64,000 nucleotides of DNA from Gordionus sp. m RMFG-2023 (Eukaryota > Nematomorpha > Gordioida > Chordodea > Parachordodidae). Within the stretch, counting starts at the first letter, position 1; each line of letters begins with the position of its first letter. The stretch is taken from positions 2,110,509 to 2,174,508 of the forward strand of contig NC_088777.1 in NCBI RefSeq assembly GCF_954871325.1, read 5' to 3'. Below are positions 10,975 to 24,359 of this stretch, one piece after another. The position numbers were made by a program, and so were the translations under genes. Under the pieces are notes generated by a model. The model ran no database searches, had not been told where the DNA came from, and worked only from the letters and a program-made list of their open reading frames with translations.

Positions 10975-13400
10975 ATGAAGAGTTTAAAATTTATTAAATA
11001 CTGGGAGACACAGTATAACATTTTCGGAGCGCGTAGTCTAGTTTGGGGCAGGAGAATGAGGAGAAGTCGCAGCGTAAGAATAAAGGGACAAACGTTGACT
11101 ATTGATGGACATAATGGGGAGGAGGATATGATTGGTAAAGTAACTTGGTCACCTGTTCAGGAGTTAATTAAGGGGGTGGACGGATAGCGATGTAAGTAGA
11201 AATATATATGGTCCTGATAAACAAAATTTCGAAAATAATCAAGTTGCGACCGTATAGGGAGAGAAAATTGTCGGGGAAGAAGATCGGAGATAGGACAAAA
11301 TTTTGTGCCACGAGAAAGAGGAACAATGAGTTGTTATAATTGTGGTAAACCGGGTCATATGCTCAGGGTTGCCGAGAGGCAAAATGTTTTGGGTGTGGGA
11401 GGAAGTTGGGACATATAGCTCCTTATTGTCCCGGTTAGCAAGAGAGATTATACAACAATAAAGGCGGTTTTCCCCAGACAAAAATGGCTCCCAGTGCTTC
11501 GAATGTGCGGATGATTGAGCGGGAGAAAGTGGAAGGAGTTAGGGCATTAAATATCAAAAAAAGGGGAGGCGGAAAATATGGAATGTTTTCGGTGCCGAAA
11601 GGGTGGGAATGTGACGAGGGACTGTAAGAATTTGTGACTATATGATAGTGAAAAAATTGCAGTACAGGTCGGGGCGCGGCGGTTGAAAGGGACAAAGGAG
11701 GAGTGTAATCAGATAAAAACAAATAAAGAGGAATGTGTAAATATGCTACAAGAGAGTCCAATACATGATCCTTGTCCTAAGAGTACTGATAAATTTAGAG
11801 GGAAGAATGGTTCCCATGTTATTTGATACAGGAGCAGCCATTTCGGTAATTGGATCTAACGGATATCAGAATATTTGGCCTGGGGAAAGGATAGAGAATG
11901 AGGTGTGATGGAACCTTGTTGGTAGCATGGGTAGGGTAGAGATAGTAGCGACATCGGAGGAAAGGGTTGAAATCTTAGATTTATGGATTATTAATCGGAA
12001 TATAGAAGCGGTGATGGGTTGGAATTGGATCACTAGAATAGGTCCATGGTATAGTTTTTGGGAAGTATTTTCATGGTGGGGTATATTTGTACCAATAACG
12101 AGAGGAATATGCCCTTATGACCTTGAGAGAGAATGTATTCCTGGGATTGAGACCATGTTTAATAAGGGAACCAGCGAAAATATTTATGGGAGCGAAATAA
12201 GGAGCGAAAGAAGGAGAGATAATTCTAGGAGCGTAACAAGAAACGATAATGAAAGGATTGAAATAAGGAAAAATAATACAAGGAGCGATAATTCAAGGAG
12301 CGAACCAAGGGAAGATATTTCGTGGTGGGAACCCAGGGGAGATAATTCGAGAAACAAAACAGTGAGATGCAATTATAGGAATGAAGTAGGGGGAAAGGAA
12401 TTCTAGGAGAGAATTAAAGGAGAATAAAGTTAAAGATAAAGGAGAATAAAGTTAAAGAGAAAATAGATAAAAATTACATGGGGCACGTTGGACCTGTTAG
12501 GGAGGTTCATGATATTAGGAGAAGGGAGGAGGAAGGAGGAATTGAAAAAGGGGAGGTAGAACGGTAGCAAGAAAAGCAGAGAGTAGAAAATCTTGAAGTA
12601 ATGAAGGAGGGTAGCAATGGCTTATTATAACAACAGGAAAAAAGGGAAGGAGCCGTCACCGGCAGAGAAGTTTTTAGGACGGAGAACGCGAGTTTAGTTG
12701 GATTCACTGAGACCGGCAAATCAAGAAAAGGAATGGGTAGAGAAGGGAAATGAAGCAGAATTTATGGTGGGTCAAGCAGTATGGGCAAGAATATTATAAA
12801 AAGAAGTGGGAGCCCGGGGTGATTACGGAGAATATGGGAAGCAAGGTAAAAAAATCGAATTCCCCGATAGAAGATAGGGAGTTAGACACAGGGATCAACT
12901 CCGTAGACGGATCGAGCCCGAAATCATGAGGGGAATTGCAAGAGAGGATAAAGGAGCAAGAATCAGAAGATACGAGGCGGAAGGGAATGCATAAAAGGGG
13001 GAAAGCAAAAATATATGTGTATCCATGTATTATGATCAAAGTTATGGGATTAAATATGCAGCAAATACGGATATTCTAAGATTTTGAGATCCAGCTAGCT
13101 TGTGGATGATAAGAAGGGGTGGGGAATTTCGCAGACACCAACCAGCAATGGAGAGACGGTGCATTCGGTGTGTCAGGATGGGTCACTTCAGAAGCAACTG
13201 TCTCCAAGGTACGAATGCGACAACGGATTATGGCTACACGAGGAGTGACGTTCAAGGACCAGTAAGTGATCCAAGGGCAGCGGGGGAGAGGCCGGAGTGG
13301 GTATCGCCGATATTGGCCAGCGAAGCGGATGAGGGAAACGATGACAATTGGAGGCAGTAGGAGACGAGGAATGATAATCCTGATGTCGTAGAGGGCGCCG
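10975..13400 (+). mobile_element. Ty3/gypsy-type LTR retrotransposon fossil
   Basis: A purine-rich, GC-richer block unlike its surroundings. Recognisable parts in order are a gag end with CCHC knuckles (CYNCGKPGH near 11335 and CFGCGRKLGH near 11390), an aspartic protease signature (LFDTGAAISVIG near 11820), a low-complexity Arg/Ser/Asn stretch (12180-12370), an integrase C-terminal tail (VGQAVWAR near 12770 and a HRDQLR-like end near 12900), and another knuckle (CIRCVRMGHFRSNC near 13160). Reverse transcriptase was not recognised and no LTR pair was identified. It is broken many times over and looks old. Family assignment rests on the protease and integrase-tail motifs. Confidence 0.75.
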
Positions 13401-13480
13401 AGATCGAAAGGAGAAGCATGCCAAGAGAAGGATGATAATTTATGATTTGAGAGTACATTTTAGATGGTCTAGCAATATTT

Positions 13481-15433
13481 CAGGGAACATAAAAATATTG
13501 ACAAAGAACAGGCATATAAAAATTTTAGGGATAAATAAAATAGATTAAGTGCTTAACTGCCTGATGAGTAGGTAAATGTTTTAACATATATTTCATTCTA
13601 TTAAATTTGGCTAGAAATTTATCCCTGAAATTAAATACTTTTATTACGATAGGTGAACAATGAAATTATCTTGGTGCTGTCTGATTCTAAATATGAATAG
13701 AATTCACTTTCATTTGGATCAAGTGACAGCTCTGTTATTGGAGTTTTTAACGATTTGTAATAGCTTGCGTTTTTTTAGATCTCATCATAAAGACCAGCTA
13801 AGGTACTATAATCAAGATTTCAAACATTCAATTTTAGATTAATATTTGTGGAGATTTCTTTTATTATTAAATTAATTAAATGCCCTAACAAAATAATGCT
13901 AGTCTAAGTGTATAATCTTGATGGATACCTTGTTTAGTGAAAAGGATGGAATTGTTAAATTTTTACAAAAGTAAGATTGGTTGTAACATGCCGGGATATA
14001 AGTAGAATATTCTGAAAATCGCATGTAATAAAAGTAGAAAATTTTTTCCCTTTTAAGCGAATCGAAAGCACCAGACCTGATGTCAACAATATGTTTAGCT
14101 TTTATCAAGCGAGTTCCATATGATAGGTTAAATTATGTGAGGAATATTATTGTAAATATGCATGATTGACAGTTAAGCCACTGGATGGGGGGGGGGAAGG
14201 GATAGATGCTCAAGCCCCCTAAAAAATTTGAAATGAAGCGCCCTGAAATTTTTTGATTCTTTTTTAAAAAAAAATACAAAAATCTTGAGCCTGTACAGGT
14301 TAATGACGTATCCGATGATTGAGTAATATTGTAAATTGTGAAGGTATATTTTGATATAGGTGTATGGATGGTTTAATTGAATCTTGAAGATGCATGGCTC
14401 GAGAACCAACAATGCCACTAGTAGACGTTTTTTAAACGATTTAATTGGCTTCCCAAGATTTCAACCAGGATTATTGATAGTATTCAAAGGATTTTAGGAT
14501 AGTAGGTGCATATATTCCTAACGGATATTTAGATTGTTAATTGCTAAAAGTGTTTTCCTCGTTGGAAGCAATAAGGTCATTGGAACATACAAGATCCAGA
14601 CTTTTTATATATGTTATTTGAGGTGGTTCACAGCTATTAGTTTTTGTGAAAATAACACGAGCCACCCGCTGAATGATGTTAAATGGAAGACATTAATTCG
14701 TAAATATATTTACCCATTCCTGTGCCTGAACAATAGTAATTGAAGTGATATTATTTTGATATTTTGACTTGGAATTGTGAATTTGGTTCCGTTCCATATT
14801 GGAAACGTCACTTTTTGAACTTGAAATTGTAGATAAAATTGAATTCATATCGGTGTTATTATATTATTAAATGCAAAAAAAAAAATGAAGGAGGCAAAAG
14901 GTTAGTCATATTAATAAGGAAAATATTAGAGGCAGGGCATATATTTGAAAGCCTACCATGACAAATATATTTATTGACTTTTATGAGGAATACATTGTTA
15001 TGAGATGAGGCACATTTAACTATTATACAAAAAAGTAAAAAGTTTAATAATTTTTAGCGATTCACCTATTATTACTTGACTTTCTTACATAATACATTAG
15101 TTTATAAATAATAGATATGATTTCACCTTTTTAATGCTCAGTTGTTTGAATATAATCAAACAAGACCTGATGAGAAGGTCTTAATCCCTCGAAATAGAAA
15201 TACCCTACTTACTTGGGATACCTGCTTAGATCATTTTCTGCCAGCTGCAAAAAACCTAAAACCTAAATATAGCCATCTACATAACTTATTAGTTACTCTC
15301 GTGGTTTTATAAACCTGTGATACACATGAACCTCGGTTCTACCTCTAAATAGTAAGGTATTAAAAAGGCTTAATACTATTATTATATAATTATAATTGTT
15401 GTAACTGTTGAAAAAAAGAAGAAATAAATTTAA
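13481..15433. other. non-coding stretch
   Basis: Moderately AT-rich sequence without a domain I recognise. Open stretches at 13660, 13899, 14173 and 14534 are short, lack splice or start context and have no motif. Confidence 0.45.
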
Positions 15434-15760
15434 TATAATACATCAAATTTCAGTTATTTTCTGACAGGAAAATTAAGTTTTCCTTGGGGGAAGAAGTGTG
15501 TTTCATTGTTCGGAAAACCCCGTAGTTGGAGATTAAGAGATATTGGATTAGATGTCAGCTGTGGACCTTTGGATGTCAGCTGTGGACCTTTGAGAAATGA
15601 AGAATTGGATAATTATATTATGTTATATTTTTCTACATATTTTATGTTAGATTGTTGTGGTTTTATTGGAAATAAAGATAATTATGTTAAATATGGATCG
15701 TCGTTAATGGTCAATGGTATTTATTTAATATTATTAGAAAGAATTATTTTGGGTTGTTAA
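15434..15760 (+). CDS. open stretch with internal 21-bp duplication, unknown
   Basis: A frame open from 15434 to a stop at 15760. A possible splice acceptor (TTTCTGACAG) ends at 15467. The peptide includes LFGKPRSWRLRDIGLD, a perfect tandem repeat of the heptad DVSCGPL, and a hydrophobic second half with a Cys-Cys pair (YFMLDCCGF). The heptad repeat is a 21-bp DNA duplication that keeps the frame. No family is recognised. It could be a last exon of a host gene or of a mobile element. Confidence 0.25.
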   Translation, partial: YNTSNFSYFLTGKLSFPWGKKCVSLFGKPRSWRLRDIGLDVSCGPLDVSCGPLRNEELDNYIMLYFSTYFMLDCCGFIGNKDNYVKYGSSLMVNGIYLILLERIILGC

Positions 15761-16884
15761 GTTATATAATTGAGAGTAAAGGGCATTTTTATTATATTTA
15801 AGGTAACTTGTAATAATAATATTACGCATATTTTTTATCTGAATATTATTAAAGTATTTTAACAAATAAATTGCTTTAAATTATAAACTTACACATACAT
15901 CTTTTATAAATTATAACTATAATTTTTATATACTAGTGTTATTATATTACAATTTAATTTCTTTATCATATTAGGGTTGGGGGGAAAAGGGCAGGGGGGG
16001 GGGGGGGGTACCATTTAAGATTAATTATAAATATTTATATATTAAAATTGATATTTAATAAAGGATAATACTAATAAGAAGCAATAGCTTCATACCGGAT
16101 GGAGGGGGGAGTTAATGTTATCATATAACCTTTAAGGATAGTGAGTAAAAAATAATTTAGGGTTAGGAGATAGGCGGTATTTGTTTTCGGCTGATAAGGA
16201 GCAAATCATCATTTATTAGAAAAAATGAAAACTAAGTAAACAGTAATGTTTCTCCTTATCAAAAAATATATATAAATTATATTTAAAATTAAATATAAAA
16301 ATATCATTAAATATGTATAAATCAAAGGAACATGTTCTTCCTTGCAAAATGGCAATTATGCAAATATCCGTTAACTAAACCTAATAGCGAGCAATTAAAC
16401 GAATGTTGATAAATAATTACAACGTTTTGCCTAGGCCTACAAAAAACGAATCGAGTATTTGTGCTATTCGTATTCGTATGAATAATAAAATCGTTATTCG
16501 ATTCGATTCGAAAATTATTCTATAAAGCTTATAAAAAATAGATTATATTTTGCAAAAAATAATTATAGACAGATGTGGATGTTTTGAAATGATACAAAAA
16601 AAAATTAAACTAATTGTCATTAGCATATCAAAATTTACAGAAAATAAGCGAAAACCCAATAATTTTATAAACGTTATCCAAAGCCAAACAAGTTGGCCAA
16701 AATCACCTGATTTTTAGAATTAGAATCGCTTATAAAAATATCTAAATTCTTTGCTATAAATCATTTCTTAATATTCCAAATTTTATTAAAATTTTCTTTT
16801 ATAAACATCAAAATATAATATATAAAAAATACAATTTTTCGCTCACAAAGCGAAGATAGATTATGTATTAAAATATTTAGTCGA
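15761..16884. other. non-coding stretch with G-run and ATTCG repeats
   Basis: Contains a G-run at about 15996-16008 and an ATTCGATTCG-rich patch at 16440-16520 that resembles one at 48940-49050 and is probably MITE debris. No gene seen. Confidence 0.45.
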
Positions 16885-19790
16885 TTATATTTCCGATTTT
16901 TTTCCATTAACATTCAACCCGCTATTAATTTGAATTAATTTAGGCTCAGAAGCATGTTGAGATCTTTTTAAAATTTTGATTAAGGAATATATGTTCGGAT
17001 GTGCACATAGTGTTTTTCGTTTGATACTATGATGATATCCTTCTAAATGATTATTCATCCTAGGAACCATTAATTGATATCTAAATTATAAATTTATATT
17101 GTATATATATATATATATATATTACTTTTTTAATATACCCAGGCATTAATGGAAAGCAATGTCAGATCCATATTGCATAAAATTTATTAGCAAAAGATTT
17201 TCAAGTGACATGGCAAGAAACTATGCCCTAACTTCGGAGATATCTTCCTCAATGCAAAAGGGCAAAGTAGTCATACGTCTGAATTACTTTGTGAAGAGTG
17301 GAATTGTCTCTATATACTATTGTTAACCATAAAGCCTGACATTTCCGCCATATGACTTGGGAAAAGTGGAAGAAAAGGCCTATAAAAATTTATATAAAAA
17401 TATACGTAATAAATTAACCTTTAATGAACATTGTAGGAAAAACAAATCTTAGAGCTGATATTGCAGCAGCCTCATAATCAGTCTGCACGTATCTAGGATA
17501 AAATATTATATTATTTTCTGAACAGTATCTTAGAATTTTTTCTAAATAATTCTATACATGTGGCTTATCAGGAAGGAGTGCATAAGCGATAGGTATCATA
17601 GTATGATGATATGAGACATGAATGGTATATAATTGATAGTAAAGTCGTGGCACAACATAAAATGTTCCATCCATATATGTTTTAATGAGCTTCAGTATGT
17701 CACATGTACCAAATACCAATCTATTATTATCATCATTAATTAAAAATATATCACCGCTATTTTTGGTGATATATTTGGGCAATAGAACTATTTCATTGAC
17801 GGACTCTAAAGAGGGCCAACTTTTTTGTGATAATAGATCTATTTTACTTTTTATTGAAATATATGGTGAGGGCATCGCCTCCAGTTACATATTTATGTTT
17901 GGCGTTTCCAAATTCTTTTATTTAAAGCTTTTCCTATATATTGTGCCTAGTTTCTAGAGGATTTTCGGTAACAATATCATCTAGAACCTGGTGAGTTCTC
18001 AGCTTTTCAGACAGACCGACTTCATTTTGATGTTCATGCAAACCGGAGGTTATATATACAATGCATCAAATTTGCATAAACCCTGCAGACAACTTTTCTA
18101 CATCGACAATGTATTCTGCCATGAAGCAGTTTTCCTTTTTGAGATTTTATAAACCGAGGATATTAATAAATATAAGAATCATACATTAATAAGGAGCTCT
18201 AATATTTATGAAAGGATAAGACAGAACTAGATACTTAAAACAAATAAATAATTATTCTTTAAAGAGATGTGTTAATATTGTTTAATTATTCCAGGGTCTT
18301 ACCCAAAAATAATTAAAAAATAGCTATGCTATATTAAGCATCTAGGGTTATTATATTATGTGACATTCTGTATTTAATTTGTTTTCAAAAAAAATAAAAA
18401 AAAATAGTCTTTTATAAACATAATTTTACCACTAATATTTTTATGTAAATCTATTAACACGTGGTCTACTTATAAAGGGAGATCACTATTACCTATAAAT
18501 ATATTTTAGAAATTGACAATTTGTGTATTAGATACTTTCAATGCCAATATTTAAATTAATAACTTGAAAAGCACCTAAATTACTTTGATTTAAATAAAAG
18601 TTTGATAGGCTATGGCAAAACAAGAAGTTAGAGGGGCTAATGACAAATTTGTAATTTGTCAGGCTAATAAGTAAAAGTTAATGTTAAAAATACAAATATC
18701 ATAAATACCTTGATTTGAAATAATATTTTGATGGGCAATGGTATCATAACTATAAGTTAGAGGAGATGACAAATTTGTAATTCATGAGGCTAATAATTAT
18801 AAGTTAATGTTAAAATTACAAATATCATAAATACCTTGATTTGAAATTAATTTTCTTGAGTTATGGCATCAGGAGTAGAGGTTTGAGGGACTAATGTTAA
18901 AACATTAATCAATGGTAAAATAATATTATAAAAATCATTACCATGATTAGCATTAGAAGTTTGAGCAGCTACTAAGTTTTGACAGTCTAAAGAATGTTGA
19001 GTAGTGATAATTAAATCAAGGCCAATAATTAATTTGGCTCTACCACCACATCTTTTGCGACAAGTAAGGTAAACAGCCTTTTTCCCACTTGTATGGGTCA
19101 AATATTCATGCCCTTGGTAGCATATATAGTCCTTCTTCTTCTGTGTTTGCTGAAAACAAAAATAATAAATACATAAAATGGTTTGTTACTTTTATTTCAA
19201 GTTGTATGTATTTAAGATAATTTTTAAGGTTATCTGCTAATATATGGCCAGAACTAGAAGTTTGAGGGGATGACAAATCTGTAATTTGAGGGGCTAATAA
19301 TTATAAGTTAATGTTAAAAATTCAAATATCATAAATACCTTGATTTGAAATAATATTTTGATGGTCTATGGCATCAAAATTTGAAGTTTGAGGGGATGAC
19401 AAAATAATTTGTGGGGCTAATAATTATAAGTTAATGTTAAAATACAAATATCATAAATACCTTGATTTGAAATAATATTTTGATGAGTTATGGCATCAGA
19501 AATAGAAGTTTGAGGGGCTAATGTTAAAACATTGATTCAATGGTAAAATAATATTAAAAATCATTACCATGATTAGCATTAGAAGTTTGAGCAGCTACTA
19601 AGTTTTGACATTCTAAAGAATGTTGAGTGGTGATAATTAAATCGAGGCCAATCATTAATTTGGCTCTACCACCACATTTTTTGCGACAAGTAAGGTAAAC
19701 GGCCTTTTTTCCACTTTTATGGGTCAAATATTCATGCCCTTTGTAGCATATATAGTCCTTCTTCTTCTGTGTTTGCTGAAAACAAAAATA
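16885..19790 (-). pseudogene. FLYWCH-type MULE transposase relic
   Basis: Read on the minus strand, the N-terminal side has two FLYWCH-like zinc fingers (about 19570-19775 and 18945-19142) with the core GHEYLTH...GKKAVYLTCRK...CGGRAKL and a closing HSL(E/D)C. Downstream, 17552-17875 encodes the MULE core (KTYMDGTFYVVP, QLYTIH, PIAYALLPDKPHV), 17410-17550 continues with YVQTDYEAAAISALRF, which carries the second catalytic Asp, and 16885-17070 gives a C-terminal piece (NNHLEGYHHSIKRK). The reading frame is interrupted between these blocks, so the copy is dead. MULEs are DDE DNA transposases that cut and paste. No terminal inverted repeats were found. Confidence 0.8.
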
Positions 19791-19870
19791 ATAAATATAT
19801 AAAATTGTTTGTTACTTTTATTTCAAGTTGTATGTATTTAAGATAATATTTAATGTTATCAGCTACAGTT
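18590..19870 (-). repeat. duplicated FLYWCH exon and repeated small exons
   Basis: The whole finger region is duplicated with an offset of about 626 bp. Between and around the fingers a unit of about 115-120 bp recurs (near 18607, 18730, 19247 and 19365). Read on the minus strand each contains an exon-like piece coding PQTS...DA...HQNIISNQ, preceded by TTATAATTATTAG and followed by GTATTTATG, that is, acceptor and donor look-alikes. At least one copy has an in-frame stop (codons AAT TAA). Confidence 0.6.
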
Positions 19871-20683
19871 GGAATCATATCAAATATAAGGCGGCCATTT
19901 TTGAGAATTTATTGTGAATATTCAGATTTTTCGCAACTACTCTCGCTATTATTCATAGTGGAGACGGATATGATTTTACGTCAAAACATATGATTTGACG
20001 GCGTCCGATAAGGCTTTTATAGTGATTTTTTTAAAGTTTCAGCTTAAAACAGATTAGACATTATTATTTTTTTAAAATGAACAAATATTATTTAGTTAAA
20101 TTATATATTATATCTGATCTATTATTTCAAAAAAAAAAAATATATAGTTAATTCAAAAAGAAGAAAGGAGGAACGCATTTTACTTTGCTACCAAAATTAC
20201 TTAAAAATGATGTAAAGCTCTATAATTATAAGCGTATGAAAAAAGTGAGTATATTTTTAAATATAGTATTTTCATAATTTTACTATTAAAAATAGGAAAA
20301 CTTCTATTACATATAGGATCTTATAAAGTTAAATTTATAAAAAAGAAAACAAATTTTATCAAGAATTTACTTCAAGTTAATGATTACTCTGAGGTAAAAT
20401 ATTCATATCTTTTTTATAACTTGGTTATATCTATAAATATTTATAAATTTATTAAAAATATTTACTTATTTCACAAAATTACCTTATCATATATATATAT
20501 TAAAATAATTTTAAATTTTATAAATAATATTAAGAACCCTTATATTTAACTAATATAAGTTGTAACACTAATGAGTTATTATTTTTATCTGACACATTAT
20601 AATCTTATTACTATTAAAATACATTTTTATGCATATTCTTAGTACTTTATTTAATCTAGATATCTTGTATTTGGGGATTATGC
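19871..20683. other. AT-rich non-coding stretch
   Basis: No gene or clear repeat seen. Confidence 0.5.
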
Positions 20684-20970
20684 TTGTCATATTATTATTA
20701 TAAACTATGGGTATCAACTATAAAGCAAATAATAGTAGAAACAACCAAAGCTTTATGGGAGCAACCAATTCATATGAAGGTCCAACCTTGGAGATGTTTG
20801 AGGAGGTTCTCAGGTTTTAATGAGATGTGGAACTTTCCAAACTGTGGAGGTTGTAATTTTATTTAAATCTAGCAAAAGATAATTATTTATTCATATTAGG
20901 AAATTTATGGCTATAGATGTTTTACCAGCTATGGGAGCCAAAGTGTTGGTGGAGTCTTTTTTCAATCTAC
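20684..20970 (+). pseudogene. PIF/Harbinger transposase fragment
   Basis: The plus strand encodes STIKQIIVETTKALWEQ, then FNEMWNFPNCGGC, which matches the pattern before the first catalytic Asp of Harbinger transposases (family form: S-T-V-S-x-I-I-x-E-T-x-x-A-L-W and F-x-x-x-W-N-F-P-N-C-x-G-A-I-D-G-K-H). A second piece at 20900-20970 (PAMGAKVLVESFFNL) may be the following segment in another frame. The catalytic DGKH is not readable, so it is a dead fragment. Confidence 0.55.
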
Positions 20971-23900
20971 TATTTATATATTTTTTACAAACTAAAATTA
21001 GAATATAATATTAAAAAGGTTAAGTTATAAAAATAAAAGGTAAAACTAAATAAAAATATAATTTGAATAAGTTATTAATTAAATGAATGTGCATTACATT
21101 ATAAACATATACTATTTATTAACCAAAATATATAATTTATTAATTTATTAATATCTATAATATAACAATATCATCGTAACCAATGAAAAAGTAAATATAA
21201 CCATTTTTGAACTTGGGGATTCAGATCTTCCTTTATGGAACCAACAAAGTATCAAAAATACAACTGATTAGAATAAAAACATTAGAAATTCGTTTTCTAA
21301 TTATTTAAATATAATATTACAATTTTGTCATGGCAAAATAATATTTTAAACTTATATTTGTTTATTCAATGTTTTGTAATATAAAATTTATATTTATAAA
21401 TGTGAATATAAAAAAATAAATGATCATTTTTTTAATTGACTTTCATACAAAAAAATAATTTGTACAATATTCATTTTGACTTTATCTATATGGTCCGAGG
21501 GAAAAGATGATAATTCATCTTAGCAAAAGATGATACCTTTTTCTTATTTTTTCCTCAATAGTTATTATTATTTCCTCAATAGTTAATATTTCTTTTAAAA
21601 TTACTTTTTCCTTTTTTTATTTGTGGTTATAGATATATTTTTACCTTATACCTATATTTTCATCTAAAGTTATATCTCATAATGAAATTGAATTTAATAT
21701 GGTGATATTGGATTTATGTCCACAGGGTGTTAATGTTTTGTTTAAAAAGATAAAAGATTGATAATATGGCCATGCAGGTATATAAAGTGGCTCTGCTGAA
21801 CTACAGGGATTATCCATTGTCTTTTTTATATTCTTTATTCTCATAATGTCTAAGATTATTCCATCTTGCCTTTAAATCATCACAAAAAAAATATATAAAA
21901 TAGAAGTAAATAAATTATCATATCGTTTGCTCAATTATTGAAAGTGTTCAATTTAATTAAAAAATTAAATATAAATGATTATTGCAAGATATTGATTATC
22001 ATTGTAAAAACCAAATTTCAGAAAAAAATTTAAGCTTAATTTACTTTGAATCTAAATATCTACATGAGATAATATAATATTAATACAATATCAGATAACA
22101 TTTTTTAGGGTGATTTTTATTACAACCTATCCACAAACTATAATCTTAAAATATAAAAAAAAATCCTATTATTTTTACCAAGGACTAAAAGATAGAAAAA
22201 GAGGAGACAAATGGAATAGTAAAATATGATAATATGGTATTAAAATTGATTCACAAATTTCTACATGACTATTCTCACCTATTTAAATCATTACGATATA
22301 TTATAAATGGGAGCACCTGAATAATCAACAATAGTTATCAGGTATTATAATGATATATTTATGAAGTTTTAATACCTGGTTTGGCCAAACTGCAAAACCT
22401 AGATTCAAAATAGTGCTTTCTTGTTTGAGTCTTTATAATCATCCTCAATTTTTATCACTTATATATATTTACATTCTCTTAAAATATCGATTAAATTCAT
22501 TAAATTTATTTTCTTTGCGTCTACAATGTTGGGTTTAAAATATTGTTAGTAAATGTTATATATCGTTTTAAACGATCTTTAAACTTTGTCTGATCCGTTT
22601 TTAAGATGGATGGTATCGGAATGGACGCACTTGAACATTGATATCATTTTTAATGAGATTGACATTTGACTGAACGGATGTAAAAAACGTATCCGTCACC
22701 ATCATGAATGCAGCCTTACCTGAACCTCAAGCCCTAAAATTATTCCGACCAATAGGAAAAAAGTTACGAGCAATAACAGATAATCCAAAAGAGGATGTTT
22801 TTTTTTAAAACTTATAACAAAGAATGCCTATCAAAATTTAACGATTCAATTATAATATCCTAAGACCAGCTGATTTAATTCAAATAGTTTTTTTTTTACT
22901 TTTTTTAAATATTTTATAGAGATGATAGTATATTTAGATATTAGATATAGGAAGCTCTACAGGGTGGAAAACTGGGATCAAGTCAACTTAAAAAATTTAT
23001 GGACACAAAACGTAAAAATAATGTAAATCAGTAATTGTTTCTGACGGAGAATTAGGAATATTTTATAAATAAAATCATTTGTATTCCAGTTTATAATTGT
23101 GTTAATTTTTAGGGTTCGGATGATTTTATCTATGTCACATCCTTCTCCACCTGAATAAAGCTCCGTAATTGCCTGAAATTATAACCACTCCCCATAAGAT
23201 TCCCTTATTATCCACAACCAATTATCATCTCAATATCCTCCCCCCTCCCCAACTTTCTTACTTTGATTTTCATCGCTCGACGAAGGCTATAAAATTTTTC
23301 GAGATTTATTGATTTGGCGATAAAAGATATGTGAATTCGCTCAAAATAGCGCAAGGTTAAAAGTTTCGAGGAAATAATGTTTCGGTGATAAAAGTTTAGC
23401 CAGAATTTGACAAGGAACTCAATTAACGAGTTTATTTTACCCCAGGAAATAAATACTGACAAAACTCCGAAAATATATCTTCACAAACAAATTCAATACA
23501 AATTGTCTCTTCGATTTAAGTTGTGTAATCACAAATTTAAAAAAAAAATTGAAGCATTTTATTGCATTATTAATAAACACTAGTAGACAGCCCGTCAAAA
23601 ATGACGGGGAATGAGATTTTTATTCATTTTTTACGATAGATGTCATGCCAGGTTCAAGCTCACAATATTAAGAAGCATCCAAGTTGTAAAAATGTTTATC
23701 AAGCCCATTTTATTGCATTATTAATAAACATAATATACCATGTTTTTTATAAAAGAAATAATAATATTAGAAATTTGCTAATTATGTTTTCATATTAGGT
23801 TAATCATATTTAGGGTCTATATAATAGATATACTCACACACACACAGTATTAGAAGAGCTATTAATTTCATCTCCCTTCTGATTGCCATTATCCTTACTA

Positions 23901-24359
23901 ATTTATAATTTATAAAAATATTCGTTTTAAATTTGGTCTTAGGGAAAACTTGAAAAACAAGAAGTATAACTATCAAAATATTTTGTTATATAGAAATCGC
24001 TAATTATAATGCCAGAAAAAATGAAAATAAATATTTGACTGTAGAGTTGCTATGAATTTCAAAAAAAATTTAACTACGAATATTTGCATGCAATTCTAAA
24101 ATTTAACAAAATAATTATTGGTATTAATGATTTTAACAAATATTTACCGATTAATTTTGCGTAGAAGAATTTTTTATTTATTATTATTTTTTTTATTTAT
24201 TTTTTTTTTTATTTATTTTTTTTTTTCGTAATTCAAATTAAAACTTCTCGAATAGAATAAATTCCTAATATGAATGTTATTTGTAAACACTAAATCTATA
24301 CATATATATATACATATTTGAATAAATGTATTTAAACACGGTTTATGGAAAAATGGCAC
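20971..24359. other. AT-rich stretch downstream of integrin exon 10
   Basis: I searched both strands for cysteine-rich I-EGF, membrane and NPxY-tail exons of the integrin and saw none. About 23270-23430 holds several GATAAAAG/TTTCG words like the array at 45895-46035. 23600-23750 contains two near copies of a TTTTATTGCATTATTAATAAAC word. Nothing else stands out. Confidence 0.45.

Noticed and set aside
11239-13458. Minus-strand open frames opposite the gypsy fossil
   Set aside because: They mirror the purine-rich sense strand (Ser/Pro/Leu-rich peptides) and have no motif.
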